DNA of 64,000 nt, taken from the NCBI RefSeq assembly GCF_031729055.1, contig NZ_JAVMIP010000015.1:1-64000 (forward strand), written 5' to 3'. A program made the position numbers and the translations under genes. Under the pieces are notes generated by a model, which was given only the letters and a program-made list of their open reading frames with translations, did no database searches and had not been told where the DNA came from. Positions 39,721-48,725 of the stretch are shown one piece after another; the stretch's first letter is position 1, and every line of letters begins with the position of its first letter. The stretch is from Pseudocalidococcus azoricus BACA0444. Its GTDB lineage: Bacteria > Cyanobacteriota > Cyanobacteriia > Thermosynechococcales > Thermosynechococcaceae.

Positions 39721-41208
39721 ATGCAACCGATAAGATTCACATTTATTGACCTTTTTGCGGGAATTGGCGGCTTTAAAATCGCATTAAATCGGCATGGTGG
39801 TCATTGTCTTGGCTTTAGCGAAATCAATAAAGATGCAATCAATGTCTATTGTGAAAACTTTAGGATTGACCCTAGTTATAACCTGGGAGATATTACCAAA
39901 ATTAAAGAGTTACCAGCCCATGACTTATTAACGGCGGGAGTTCCTTGCCAGAGTTGGTCAATTGCAGGGAAAAACTTAGGTTTTGATGATGATAGAGGGC
40001 AACTATGGAACGATACAATTTATTTACTCCAACAGGCCCAGCCCAAAGCATTTATTTTTGAGAATGTCAAAGGCCTGGTTGACCCTCGCAATCAAAAAGC
40101 TCTCTCGTATATTCTCGAAAGAATTAAACAAGCCGGTTATTACGCTCGCTATTTTGTCATCAACTCATTTGATTATGGAGTGCCACAAAATAGGGTGCGT
40201 ATCTATATCATTGGATTTCAGAAAAAATACTATCTTGAAAAATTTAAACTGCCAGAAATTAGTGATAAGAAACTAAAACTTGGCGACATATTAGGGATCC
40301 AGTTTGAGCAACTACCAGATAGTGAGATAGTTCAGAGAGATTTATTTGGTAATATTGTTGAACCTAAGACTATGAGCCTTTCTAGTACCAATGGATTTAA
40401 CGACTACTTTTTATTTAATGACTTGAGAAATGGCCCAACAACAATCCACTCTTGGGATATTATTGATACAACTCCGCGGCAAAAAGATATTTGCTTATTA
40501 CTCCTCAAAAATAGACGAAAAAGTAATTATGGCAAACTAGATGGTAATCCATTATCTTTACAACATCTTCAACATCTAGATCCAACAATTACTCAAGCAG
40601 AAATTGACGCACTACTTCAATTAGATATCTTGCAAGCAGAAGAATATCGTTTTGCTATAAAAGACAACAATAGTTGCACCTTAAATCAGGATGAACAAAT
40701 ACTGCTTAAATTTGCCCATAATCAAGAAATTTTGATTGATAACTTGAAGATTGAAAAAGAATTAATTATAAAGAAAATATCTATTATAAAAACCATCGAA
40801 TCACTTAAAGATAAAAATATAATTCAATGCATGGAAATTCGTTATGATTTTAAGAATGCTAAAATTAGTACCGGATTATTTGGTATAAACCGTATTTTCT
40901 TGCCAAGTTCCAATATTTACCCTACCTTAGTGGCAAGTGATACAAATGACTTCATAACATTAAAGCAAATTAAGGCAGTCAACTATCAAGAATTAAAAGA
41001 AAAATTTATCAAAGAAATTTATAAGACTAGGGAATTTAGAAAAATTACTAAAAATGAAGCTTGCTTAATTCAGGGATTTCCCCAAGATTTTAAGCTCCCA
41101 GAAGCTAGATCAAGATGGATGAAACTGATTGGCAATAGTGTTTCGGTTCCTGTCATTGATAACCTATGCAAGGCAATTCTGGAAACTGGTGTTTTTAACT
41201 CCCAATAA
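39721..41208 (+). CDS. DNA (cytosine-5) methyltransferase
   Basis: The 495-residue protein has all key m5C motifs in order: I F-A-G-I-G-G-F (12-18), IV with catalytic C76 in V-P-C-Q-S-W-S, VI E-N-V, VIII Q-N-R-V-R-I-Y-I-I-G, a large variable target-recognition region (about 190-420), IX R-K-I-T-K-N-E-A and X G-N-S-V-S-V-P-V. From its partner the target is probably GGNCC or a relative. Codon and base usage is more AT-rich than in neighbouring genes, and the cassette lies within duplicated lysS DNA, both signs of acquisition. Confidence 0.92.
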   Translation: MQPIRFTFIDLFAGIGGFKIALNRHGGHCLGFSEINKDAINVYCENFRIDPSYNLGDITKIKELPAHDLLTAGVPCQSWSIAGKNLGFDDDRGQLWNDTIYLLQQAQPKAFIFENVKGLVDPRNQKALSYILERIKQAGYYARYFVINSFDYGVPQNRVRIYIIGFQKKYYLEKFKLPEISDKKLKLGDILGIQFEQLPDSEIVQRDLFGNIVEPKTMSLSSTNGFNDYFLFNDLRNGPTTIHSWDIIDTTPRQKDICLLLLKNRRKSNYGKLDGNPLSLQHLQHLDPTITQAEIDALLQLDILQAEEYRFAIKDNNSCTLNQDEQILLKFAHNQEILIDNLKIEKELIIKKISIIKTIESLKDKNIIQCMEIRYDFKNAKISTGLFGINRIFLPSSNIYPTLVASDTNDFITLKQIKAVNYQELKEKFIKEIYKTREFRKITKNEACLIQGFPQDFKLPEARSRWMKLIGNSVSVPVIDNLCKAILETGVFNSQ

Positions 41209-41246
41209 AATGAGCATAAGTTCTAAGGGCAGTGACACAAGCCTAA

Positions 41247-41450
<204 letters not shown>

Positions 41451-41473
41451 GCCTTTTTAGACCCAAAGCCCAA

Positions 41474-41908
41474 CTAAATAAACCGCACCGTACCGCTGGG
41501 GCCAATACTGACACTACCGTGGACATTGGGGTTATTGGCTTTTGTTGCGGCGATATTGATCGTTAGGGTATTTGTCCTGGTATTGAAACTGGCAGTGCTG
41601 AAGGTTAGGGGAGTGCCACCACTGTTATAAATCAGAATATTCACGTCATTAACATAGTTCTTAATGGGAGGAAATGAAAAAGACTTTGACTTGCCAGGAG
41701 TTAAAGTATTGTTTTTGGCATTACCTTCACCAGCCACAACTGGAACACCAGAGTTGTTCACAACAATCACGGTTAATGCTCGGCTGGGAGTAATTTTAGT
41801 TTGGGCCAACACCTGAGCATCAAAGAATTGGGGGGACAAGATTGCCGGAGTGACACATCCCAGGCCCGCCAAAGCAACAGATAAAACAATGGGCTTCCAA
41901 CTAACCAT
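41474..41908 (-). CDS. Secreted protein of unknown function
   Basis: The product is about 144 residues with a signal peptide (about 1-35, ending A-Q-V-L-A-Q). The mature part is Ser/Thr/Asn-rich and beta-strand-like, for example L-T-V-I-V-V-N-N-S-G-V-P-V and a final G-P-S-G-T-V-R-F. Family not recognised. The ATG at 41908 is used; an in-frame ATG at 41929 and a longer frame to 42088 exist but add unlikely residues. It converges on the lysS fragment. Confidence 0.6.
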   Translation of the reverse strand: MVSWKPIVLSVALAGLGCVTPAILSPQFFDAQVLAQTKITPSRALTVIVVNNSGVPVVAGEGNAKNNTLTPGKSKSFSFPPIKNYVNDVNILIYNSGGTPLTFSTASFNTRTNTLTINIAATKANNPNVHGSVSIGPSGTVRFI

Positions 41909-42220
41909 AACTAAGGATCCAAACGCCATCACACTCAGATTACCCCCCGGCCCAGTCAATACCCTGAATCTCCATAAATCTTTTATCTTGTCAGGCTTAA
42001 CCTGGTTTGAGCAACAAGTCCAAACTGGCCACACATGGCCCCCCGCACCGGATGCAGATCTCAGCAGGTCAAGCCATTCTTTTGACATAGGTGACGCAGC
42101 GGTAAATTTTCCGATGGATTTTTTGCCGTGGGATCAGGTTGAGACTCGCTTCTACAACGACAAGTCGGCTACTGAGCTAAGATCACTGAGTTGCATCCCC
42201 CACCCCCTTCCAATTACCTT

Positions 42221-43696
42221 ATGACATCTCTGATCACCCCTGTTCTGCCGACAGCACTTGACCCCCCTGACTTAGCCCAGTCCTTAGCCAAGATTCATAC
42301 CCAAGCAGATTGGATTGGTTTACGTTACGTCCAAGAGACCACCACCACCCGCTCTGTGCGCGATGGCAACCCCCAAGTCAATCACCATGATCTCTCGGCC
42401 GGGGTGATGATTGAGGTTTTGGTGAATGGGCAATTGGGCTATGGGGCCTGTAATCGTTTGGATCCCGAAAGTTTGCAGCGGGCGACAGATCAGGCCTATC
42501 AGCAAGCCTTGAGAGCATCCCAGTGGAGCCTGACCCCCGTTTCAACCGCAATTCGACCGGCTGTAGTTGGGGAATATCGCCGTCTCAACCCAGATTCTAT
42601 CGCCGCCTTGGGGCCTGGGGAGATTAATGAACTTTTACAGAAAATTTGCCAAACTCTGAAAGTCTCAGACAAAATTGTCCAAACCACTGCCCTGATGCAA
42701 ACCGTCGCCACCACCTCCCATTGGGTCAGCAGTAATGGTGGGAATATTCGTCAAGACTTTCTCCAGGTCATCACCCACTATGCCGCCACGGCCCAAGATG
42801 GAGCCAACATTCAACAACGCACTGACAATGGGATGTTTGCCCGCTGCTATCAAGCTGGCCTGGAGGTTTTGGCAGCAGAATTGGTCTTAGAACGGGCCGA
42901 AAAGATTGGCAGCCAGGCTCTGGAATTGTTAACTGCCGCTGAATGTCCAACTACGACCACAAATTTGGTACTGGCTCCGGATCAAATGATGTTACAAATC
43001 CATGAAAGTATTGGCCATCCCTTGGAGTTGGATCGGATTTTGGGCGATGAGCGCAATTATGCCGGCAGTAGTTTTGTCAAGTTATCGGATTTTGGGCAGT
43101 TGGTCTATGGCTCGCCTTTGCTCAATGTCACCTTTGATCCGACTGTGCCAACCGAGTTAGCCAGTTATGGGTTTGATGATGGGGGTGTACCGGCCCAACG
43201 AGAATACTTGATTAAAGAAGGCATCTTGCTACGGGGCCTGGGGAGTGCGGAAAGTCAGTTGCGCTCAGGTGTGCCAGGGGTTGCTAATTTACGAGCCTGT
43301 TCCTGGAATCGCCCCCCCATTGACCGGATGGCGAATTTAAACATTGAACCGGGAAGCAAGAGTTGGCAAGAGATCATTGGCCATATTGAACAGGGCATTT
43401 ACATGGAATCCAACCGCTCTTGGTCTATTGATGACTATCGGCTCAAGTTTCAGTTTGGCTGTGAATATGCCAGGGAAATTAAAAACGGGCAGTTGGGGCA
43501 AGTCCTCCGTAATCCCAACTATCGAGGCGCAACACCCAACTTCTGGGGGAATCTGATTGCAGTGGGGGATCAATCAACTCTAGGGATTTTTGGCACACCC
43601 TACTGTGGGAAAGGGGAACCTAATCAAGCGATTCGGGTCGGCCATGCTTCCCCTGTTTGTGCCTTTGCCAATATTGAAGTGTTTGGGGGACATTAA
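42221..43696 (+). CDS. tldD: TldD/PmbA-family metalloprotease-like protein
   Basis: The product is about 491 residues of the TldD type. The metal-binding motif H-E-S-I-G-H lies about 265 residues in, followed by P-L-E-L-D-R-I. The C-terminal region has the conserved G-T-P-Y-C-G-K-G and G-H-A-S-P-V-C-A-F segments. TldD partners with TldE/PmbA to process small peptides; no partner gene is adjacent. The ATG at 42221 is preferred to an upstream in-frame TTG at 42191 that adds a Pro-rich stretch. Confidence 0.88.
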   Translation: MTSLITPVLPTALDPPDLAQSLAKIHTQADWIGLRYVQETTTTRSVRDGNPQVNHHDLSAGVMIEVLVNGQLGYGACNRLDPESLQRATDQAYQQALRASQWSLTPVSTAIRPAVVGEYRRLNPDSIAALGPGEINELLQKICQTLKVSDKIVQTTALMQTVATTSHWVSSNGGNIRQDFLQVITHYAATAQDGANIQQRTDNGMFARCYQAGLEVLAAELVLERAEKIGSQALELLTAAECPTTTTNLVLAPDQMMLQIHESIGHPLELDRILGDERNYAGSSFVKLSDFGQLVYGSPLLNVTFDPTVPTELASYGFDDGGVPAQREYLIKEGILLRGLGSAESQLRSGVPGVANLRACSWNRPPIDRMANLNIEPGSKSWQEIIGHIEQGIYMESNRSWSIDDYRLKFQFGCEYAREIKNGQLGQVLRNPNYRGATPNFWGNLIAVGDQSTLGIFGTPYCGKGEPNQAIRVGHASPVCAFANIEVFGGH

Positions 43697-43704
43697 GCTA
43701 AGCT

Positions 43705-44694
43705 ATGGGCCAGACTGCATTTGTCACCGGGGGCAGTGGCTTTGTTGGTAGCAATTTAATCCGCTTACTCCAAGAACAAGGTTGGCAGGTTAAAGCCCTT
43801 GTCCGCAATCCTGAGCAAGCCGTCACCCTTGAGGGCCTGGACATTGAACTGATTCCTGGGGATTTGACTCAACCAAACCTCAGTCAGGGGATGACCGGTT
43901 GCCAGGCCCTGTTCCATGTAGCGGCTCACTATAGTCTTTGGAGGAGGGATGAAAAGCAACTCTATCAGAGTAATGTCTTCGGGACAAGAAATATCCTCAA
44001 AGCAGCCCAAGCGGCCGGAGTAGAACGCGTTGTTTATACCAGTTCCGTAGCCGCTATCGGTGTCGATCCAAGTGGTCGGCCAGGAACTGAAGCCTATCAA
44101 AGCCCGCCAGAAAAGTTGATCAGTGCCTACAAACAGTCGAAATACTGGGCTGAACAGGAAGCTCATCAAGCCATTAAAAAAGGTCAAGATATTGTCATTG
44201 TTAACCCCACCACACCCATCGGTCCTTGGGATGTTAAACCCACACCGACTGGAGATTTAATTGTCCGGTTTTTACGGAATCAAATGCCGGCCTATGTCGA
44301 TACCGGGTTAAATTTAATTCATGTCCGAGATGTGGCCTGGGGGCATCTACTCGCCTATGAGAAGGGCAAAACTGGAGAACGTTATATTCTTGGCCATCAA
44401 AATCTGAGCCTGAAGGAAATTTTAGAGAAATTGGCTGCTATTACTGGAAAACCAGCCCCAAAAGTAACGATTCCTGTGATTGTGCCGTTGATCGTGGCCT
44501 GGATTGATGAACTGGTGTTGGGTCAATTGGGGAAAACGCCAAGTGTGCCGGTGGATGGAGTCTTAATGTCTAAACAAAAGATGTATTACGATGCTTCCAA
44601 GGCCATCAATGAGCTAAATTTACCCCAAACTCCGGTGGATCAAGCCCTCAAAGAAGCGGTGGATTGGTTTTTAGATCATGGGTACATTGATTAA
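43705..44694 (+). CDS. hpnA: NAD-dependent epimerase/dehydratase, HpnA-like
   Basis: The 329-residue extended SDR enzyme has the Rossmann motif T-G-G-S-G-F-V-G-S-N, T-S-S-V-A-A and the catalytic Y-K-Q-S-K. Its closest pattern is the hopanoid-associated sugar epimerase HpnA. No other hopanoid genes lie in the window, so the pathway link is by homology only. It starts 8 bp after tldD, so the two may be co-transcribed. Confidence 0.8.
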   Translation: MGQTAFVTGGSGFVGSNLIRLLQEQGWQVKALVRNPEQAVTLEGLDIELIPGDLTQPNLSQGMTGCQALFHVAAHYSLWRRDEKQLYQSNVFGTRNILKAAQAAGVERVVYTSSVAAIGVDPSGRPGTEAYQSPPEKLISAYKQSKYWAEQEAHQAIKKGQDIVIVNPTTPIGPWDVKPTPTGDLIVRFLRNQMPAYVDTGLNLIHVRDVAWGHLLAYEKGKTGERYILGHQNLSLKEILEKLAAITGKPAPKVTIPVIVPLIVAWIDELVLGQLGKTPSVPVDGVLMSKQKMYYDASKAINELNLPQTPVDQALKEAVDWFLDHGYID

Positions 44695-44908
44695 CAATAG
44701 CCAATTTTTTGATCCTACCTAGTTTATCGAGATCATTATTTTAATATATAAAAATATCAAGATAAAAATTAAATTGTCATCTCTTGAAATAATATTGTCT
44801 ATATTTTCTGCGCTGCAGATAAGCTAGGAAATGCTTTATCGATCATGGTTACACCACGTTACTGGTATTCATTTAGTCTGTGTTACGTAAACCTCAAAAG
44901 AAATAATT

Positions 44909-45133
44909 ATGCCAAGGAAAATTCGAGAGTTAAAAGCCCAGATCGCTCGTGAAGGATTTGTTTACTTGTCCAAGCGTGGTAAGGGTAGCCATGAGCTTTG
45001 GAGGCATCCTTTGATTAGCAAGACCCTAACAATCCCAGGCCAGGACGGAGATGATATTCCGCTCTACCTGAAAAAACAAGTAGCAAAGCTACTCGCTACA
45101 CTAAAAGAGTTGAAGGAGGACAAGGATTTATGA
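44909..45133 (+). CDS. hicA: HicA-type mRNA interferase toxin
   Basis: The 74-residue protein shows the HicA dsRBD-like fold pattern: E-L-K-A-Q-I-A-R-E-G-F, the G-K-G-S-H-E-L-W-R-H active-site strand with its conserved His, and a T-L-T-I-P-G strand. The C-terminal helix is L-K-K-Q-V-A-K-L-L-A. HicA toxins cleave mRNA. The stop overlaps the start of the partner antitoxin by 4 bp (ATGA). The region upstream (44695-44908) is AT-rich, unlike the surroundings. Confidence 0.82.
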   Translation: MPRKIRELKAQIAREGFVYLSKRGKGSHELWRHPLISKTLTIPGQDGDDIPLYLKKQVAKLLATLKELKEDKDL

Positions 45134-45348
45134 ATCGGTATAGCATGATTGTTGAATGGTCGGATGAAGATCAACTTTTCCTAGTCACAATTCCAGAGTT
45201 TGCAAATCTTGTTATCATGCCCTGTACCTATGGAAAGACTCGTGAAGAAGCTATTCAAAAGGGTGAAGAAGTGATTGAAATATACTTAGAGGCTTGGCGA
45301 GCAGATGGGGAAATGATTCCTGAGCCTAAAACACTTCAATTGACTTAA
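45130..45348 (+). CDS. hicB: HicB-type antitoxin
   Basis: The 72-residue partially degraded RNase H-like domain typical of HicB: an N-terminal Y-S-M-I-V-E-W-S-D-E-D strand pair, V-T-I-P-E-F and the helix T-R-E-E-A-I-Q-K-G-E-E-V-I-E. It lacks a separate DNA-binding domain, so it belongs to the short HicB type. Translationally coupled to hicA upstream. Together they form a complete type II module, unlike the deleted pair at 20317-20535. Confidence 0.82.
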   Translation: MNRYSMIVEWSDEDQLFLVTIPEFANLVIMPCTYGKTREEAIQKGEEVIEIYLEAWRADGEMIPEPKTLQLT

Positions 45349-45499
45349 CAGAATATTCTCATGATGCTAGTTAATTAGAACCAAAACCTGAATGTAATCC
45401 TGATTAACGGAAGGCTATCTATCTGCAAGTGTGTGAGCTTAATTATTGCACTACCATAGTGAATGCAACGCGACTGGTGACATGAAACTGCACGTACTC

Positions 45500-46435
45500 A
45501 TGAGTAATTCTTCTATCCTTCCCCCCCTCAAGCCACAACTGATCATTCCGGCGGCTGAGTTGAAAGAACTGAATCAACGGTCAAATTGGAAAGGCAGTTT
45601 ACAGCTATTAGCCCATTTAACGGTAATGGTGGCCAGTGGCATTGTCTGGGGGACACATTTGGCCTGGGCGCAGTGGTGGATTGCCTTGCCTGCTGGCGTG
45701 ATCTATGGGTTTAGCCTCGCCTCAATGTTTGCCACGCTTCATGAAACCAGTCACCGAACCGCCTTTGCCAATAATCAAGTGAATGATGCCGTGGCCTGGT
45801 TTGCTGGAATTTTTTGCTTTTATAACAGCACGTTTTATCGCCGCTATCACAAATGGCATCATCGCTATACCCAACTCCCAGGCCAGGATCCGGAACTGGA
45901 AGACCCAAAACCGACCAACTGGCGGGAATATCTTTGGGAAGTGAGCGGGATTCCTTGGTGGATCGGCAAGGTTAAGGGACATATTCGCATTGCCTTAGGA
46001 AATCTAGAAAATTGCCCTTGTATCCCAGAGGAAGCCAGGCCGGAGGTGATTCGTTCAATTCGGTTGCAGATATTGGCTTATGTCCTGTTTATCGGTATTT
46101 CTATTACCTTGCAACAACCTTGGTTCTTGACCTATTGGCTGATTCCCTTGGCCTTAGGACAACCGATTTTACGGGCAATTTTGTTGGCGGAACATACGGG
46201 CTGCACTCATGATGAAAACCCGCTTACTAATACCCGCACGACCTATACGATTTGGCCGATTCGCTTACTGATGTGGAATATGTCCTATCATGCCGAACAT
46301 CATTTGTATGCTTCGATTCCATTCCATGCCTTAGCCAAAGCTCATGAGAAAATTAAAGAGAATTTAACCAAAATCGAGCCGGGTTATATTACAGTAAATC
46401 GCAAAATCATTGATGGTTTTACCCCGGCCCATTGA
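45500..46435 (+). CDS. Fatty acid desaturase-family membrane protein
   Basis: The product is about 311 residues with the three histidine boxes of the membrane di-iron desaturase/hydroxylase family: H-E-T-S-H, H-K-W-H-H and H-A-E-H-H, separated by hydrophobic segments. The substrate (fatty acid, carotenoid or other) cannot be settled; it is not an obvious DesA/B/C. Start chosen at the ATG giving M-S-N-S-S-I; in-frame ATG at 45482 is an alternative. The OsmC gene follows immediately. Confidence 0.82.
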   Translation: MSNSSILPPLKPQLIIPAAELKELNQRSNWKGSLQLLAHLTVMVASGIVWGTHLAWAQWWIALPAGVIYGFSLASMFATLHETSHRTAFANNQVNDAVAWFAGIFCFYNSTFYRRYHKWHHRYTQLPGQDPELEDPKPTNWREYLWEVSGIPWWIGKVKGHIRIALGNLENCPCIPEEARPEVIRSIRLQILAYVLFIGISITLQQPWFLTYWLIPLALGQPILRAILLAEHTGCTHDENPLTNTRTTYTIWPIRLLMWNMSYHAEHHLYASIPFHALAKAHEKIKENLTKIEPGYITVNRKIIDGFTPAH

Positions 46436-46448
46436 AGCCAAAACGCTC

Positions 46449-46919
46449 ATGAAAGACACCCATCACTACCAGGCCACGATCACATGGACAGGCAATTTGG
46501 GGACAGGAACCAGTAGTTATCGGGCCTACGAAAGAAGCCACACCATCGAAATTCTCAATAAACCAGCTATTTTCGGGTCATCGGATAGCAGTTTTCGGGG
46601 TGATCCAAGCAAGCATAATCCCGAGGAATTACTGATAGCATCTTTGTCGGCTTGTCATCTTCTCTGGTACTTGCATTTATGTGCTGATGCGGGGGTGGTT
46701 GTTGTGAATTACTCCGATCAAGCAACTGGGGTGATGGTCGTGGACAAAGATGGGCGGGGGTATTTTACTGAGGTGATGTTAAACCCGATCGTGACCGTGA
46801 GTGAAATCTCAATGATGAACAAGGCGTTTGAATTGCATGAGCGGGCTAGGGAGTTTTGTTTTATTGCCAATTCTGTCAACTTTCCCGTCAAACATCACTC
46901 CACGATTAACGTCAAATAA
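46449..46919 (+). CDS. OsmC/Ohr-family protein
   Basis: The 156-residue product resembles OsmC-type peroxide-protective proteins, with the typical N-P-E-E-L-L-I-A-S-L-S-A-C-H helix carrying the first Cys. The second catalytic Cys would be expected in the later R-E-F-C-F-I-A-N-S segment, where a Cys is present. Start ATG at 46449 lies 13 bp after the desaturase stop; the frame further upstream overlaps that gene and is not used. Probably co-transcribed with desaturase. Confidence 0.85.
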   Translation: MKDTHHYQATITWTGNLGTGTSSYRAYERSHTIEILNKPAIFGSSDSSFRGDPSKHNPEELLIASLSACHLLWYLHLCADAGVVVVNYSDQATGVMVVDKDGRGYFTEVMLNPIVTVSEISMMNKAFELHERAREFCFIANSVNFPVKHHSTINVK

Positions 46920-46948
46920 TTAAACTTCAGGATAAAAACATAAATTCA

Positions 46949-47953
46949 ATGGCTGAAACTTACACCATTCCTAATTTTCAACTCCAATGCGGCGCGGTTT
47001 TATCTGAAGCCAAAATTGCCTATCAAACCTACGGGGAATTAAACGCGGATCGCAGCAATGTGATTCTTTATCCCACCTCCTATGGCGCGCACCATTCGGA
47101 TATTGACTGGTTGATTGGTACGGATCGGATTCTGGATCACAGTCGTTGGTTTATTGTGATTCCAAATATGTTTGGCAATGGTCTATCGAGTTCTCCCAGT
47201 AATTGCTCAGAATGTCAGTTAGCAGAATCCGGGTTTTGGTTTACTCATATTGATAATGTCCAGGCCCAGCGACAGTTATTAAAAGATGTTTTTGGCATTG
47301 AAAAATTAGCCTTAGTTTATGGTTGGTCTATGGGAGCGCAACAGGCCTATCATTGGGGGGCATTGTTTCCTGGCCAGGTTGAACGGATTGCAGCGTTATG
47401 TGGCACAGCTAAAACCACAGATCACAATCGGATTTTTTTAGAAAGTCTGAGAGCTGCTCTAACCGCTGACCCGGCCTGGGACGGAACAAAATTTACGGCA
47501 ACACCGGATCGGGGATATAAAGCCTTTGCCCGGATATATGCCAGTTGGGCCGCCTCGCAAGCCTTTTATCGGGCTAAGATTTACCTGGATTTAGGGTATA
47601 AAACGTTAGAAGAATATTTACAGCAGGCCTGGGAAGCCAGTTACCGGAAACGAGACCCCCATAATCTGATTGCCATGCTTGATACCTGGTTGCGGTGTGA
47701 TGTCAGTGATAATCCGATTTTTAAGGGGGATTATGAACAAGCCCTCAAATCCATTTCAGCAAAAACTTTGGTGATGCCAGCTACAACGGATTTATATTTC
47801 ACGCCTGAAGATTGTGCTGCCGAAGCCAATTTAATTCCCAATGCTGAGTATTTGCCGATTCCGTCAATTTGGGGTCATCGCGCTGGAAACCCTTATCAAA
47901 ATCGAGAGGATGAAACTTATATAAATCTCGCATTAAGAAGCTTTTTAAGCTAA
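46949..47953 (+). CDS. MetX-like alpha/beta hydrolase
   Basis: The 334-residue protein belongs to the homoserine O-acetyltransferase-like branch of alpha/beta hydrolases. The nucleophile elbow is Y-G-W-S-M-G-A-Q-Q, with P-A-T-T-D-L-Y-F-T-P for the acid and W-G-H-R-A-G for the His. The conserved N-terminal Y-G-E-L-N motif is also present. The true substrate is unclear, as many such proteins are not acetyltransferases. It follows the OsmC gene by 29 bp on the same strand. Confidence 0.8.
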   Translation: MAETYTIPNFQLQCGAVLSEAKIAYQTYGELNADRSNVILYPTSYGAHHSDIDWLIGTDRILDHSRWFIVIPNMFGNGLSSSPSNCSECQLAESGFWFTHIDNVQAQRQLLKDVFGIEKLALVYGWSMGAQQAYHWGALFPGQVERIAALCGTAKTTDHNRIFLESLRAALTADPAWDGTKFTATPDRGYKAFARIYASWAASQAFYRAKIYLDLGYKTLEEYLQQAWEASYRKRDPHNLIAMLDTWLRCDVSDNPIFKGDYEQALKSISAKTLVMPATTDLYFTPEDCAAEANLIPNAEYLPIPSIWGHRAGNPYQNREDETYINLALRSFLS

Positions 47954-48211
47954 CTCAATCTTCTTAAATTATATCCATCACTAATTATATTTAACCAAAC
48001 TGAAATAAGTGCTCATGAAAACATTAAATGACAGAGAGAAAGAATTGCTGATAAAGTTAGTTGACTTTAATACAAATAATGTTTGCTATAGAGCTATCCA
48101 AGACGCATTCTCATTCTCTCATATTTAAAAACGAATTGCTATATACCTGGAAAATTAGGCAAAGTTTAGGCGAGATGGAATCTCGGATCAATCAAACGAA
48201 TGCAAAATTGT

Positions 48212-48424
48212 GTAGTCCTTATTTCCTCAAAAGCCAACCGCAACGTACCTTATCCCTGCAACAAACACCTCTACAAAGCCCACCACCTGATTGGATTCTA
48301 AATCTTGGCCGCACGTAGTAGACTTTTTTGCATTGAAGCAGTACCGGGCAACTTTGACTCGTTATGGTAAAGCTACCTGTAATTTTAATTTATCTTGCTG
48401 CTTCTGTCATTTGGCTCATTTGTA
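48212..48424 (+). pseudogene. Decayed IS5-family transposase C-terminus
   Basis: Three short reading-frame pieces in different frames spell the end of an IS5-type transposase. The first is S-S-K-A-N-R-N-V-P-Y-P with H-L-Y-K-A-H-H-L-I-G. The second is V-V-D-F-F-A-L-K-Q-Y-R-A-T-L-T-R-Y-G-K. The third, after another shift, is Y-L-A-A-S-V-I-W-L. At least two frameshifts and a stop separate them and no terminal repeats were found. The surrounding 47954-48725 stretch otherwise holds no intact gene. Confidence 0.7.
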
Positions 48425-48477
48425 GAACTTTGCTGTACCTCCAGTAGGCTAACGCCAACGTTCAGAGATGACACGCC

Positions 48478-48583
48478 CTAGCATTTTGGAACCAATTTCT
48501 TCCTAATCATGAAGCGCAAAAGCAATGACTTCAGCAATCTACTACCTGTCTTCTGCTTGTTTAATCTCAATCGTTAAGTTCAT
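48478..48583 (-). pseudogene. Possible HicB-like antitoxin remnant
   Basis: On the minus strand an ATG opens M-N-L-T-I-E-I-K-Q-A-E-D, the usual start of long-standing HicB-like proteins. It is followed by two stops, then I-A-E-V-I-A-F-A-L, another stop, and a piece like the family's C-terminal helix. Degraded and short; call is tentative. Confidence 0.35.
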
Positions 48584-48725
48584 AACCACATTTTTAATGA
48601 TGTGACCGCCACACTATTGTAATTAAACCAAAACCTAACCGCGACTTGAACTCATAATATTTCTTAGAGACGTAAGAAAAACTCGTTAAGATGGAGAAAG
48701 TCAGTAAAATTCAGGCATTTCGGTC

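Noticed and set aside
48061..48318. 85-residue plus-strand frame
   Set aside because: Starts at TTG, no domain; part of it is a different frame of the decayed IS5 transposase.
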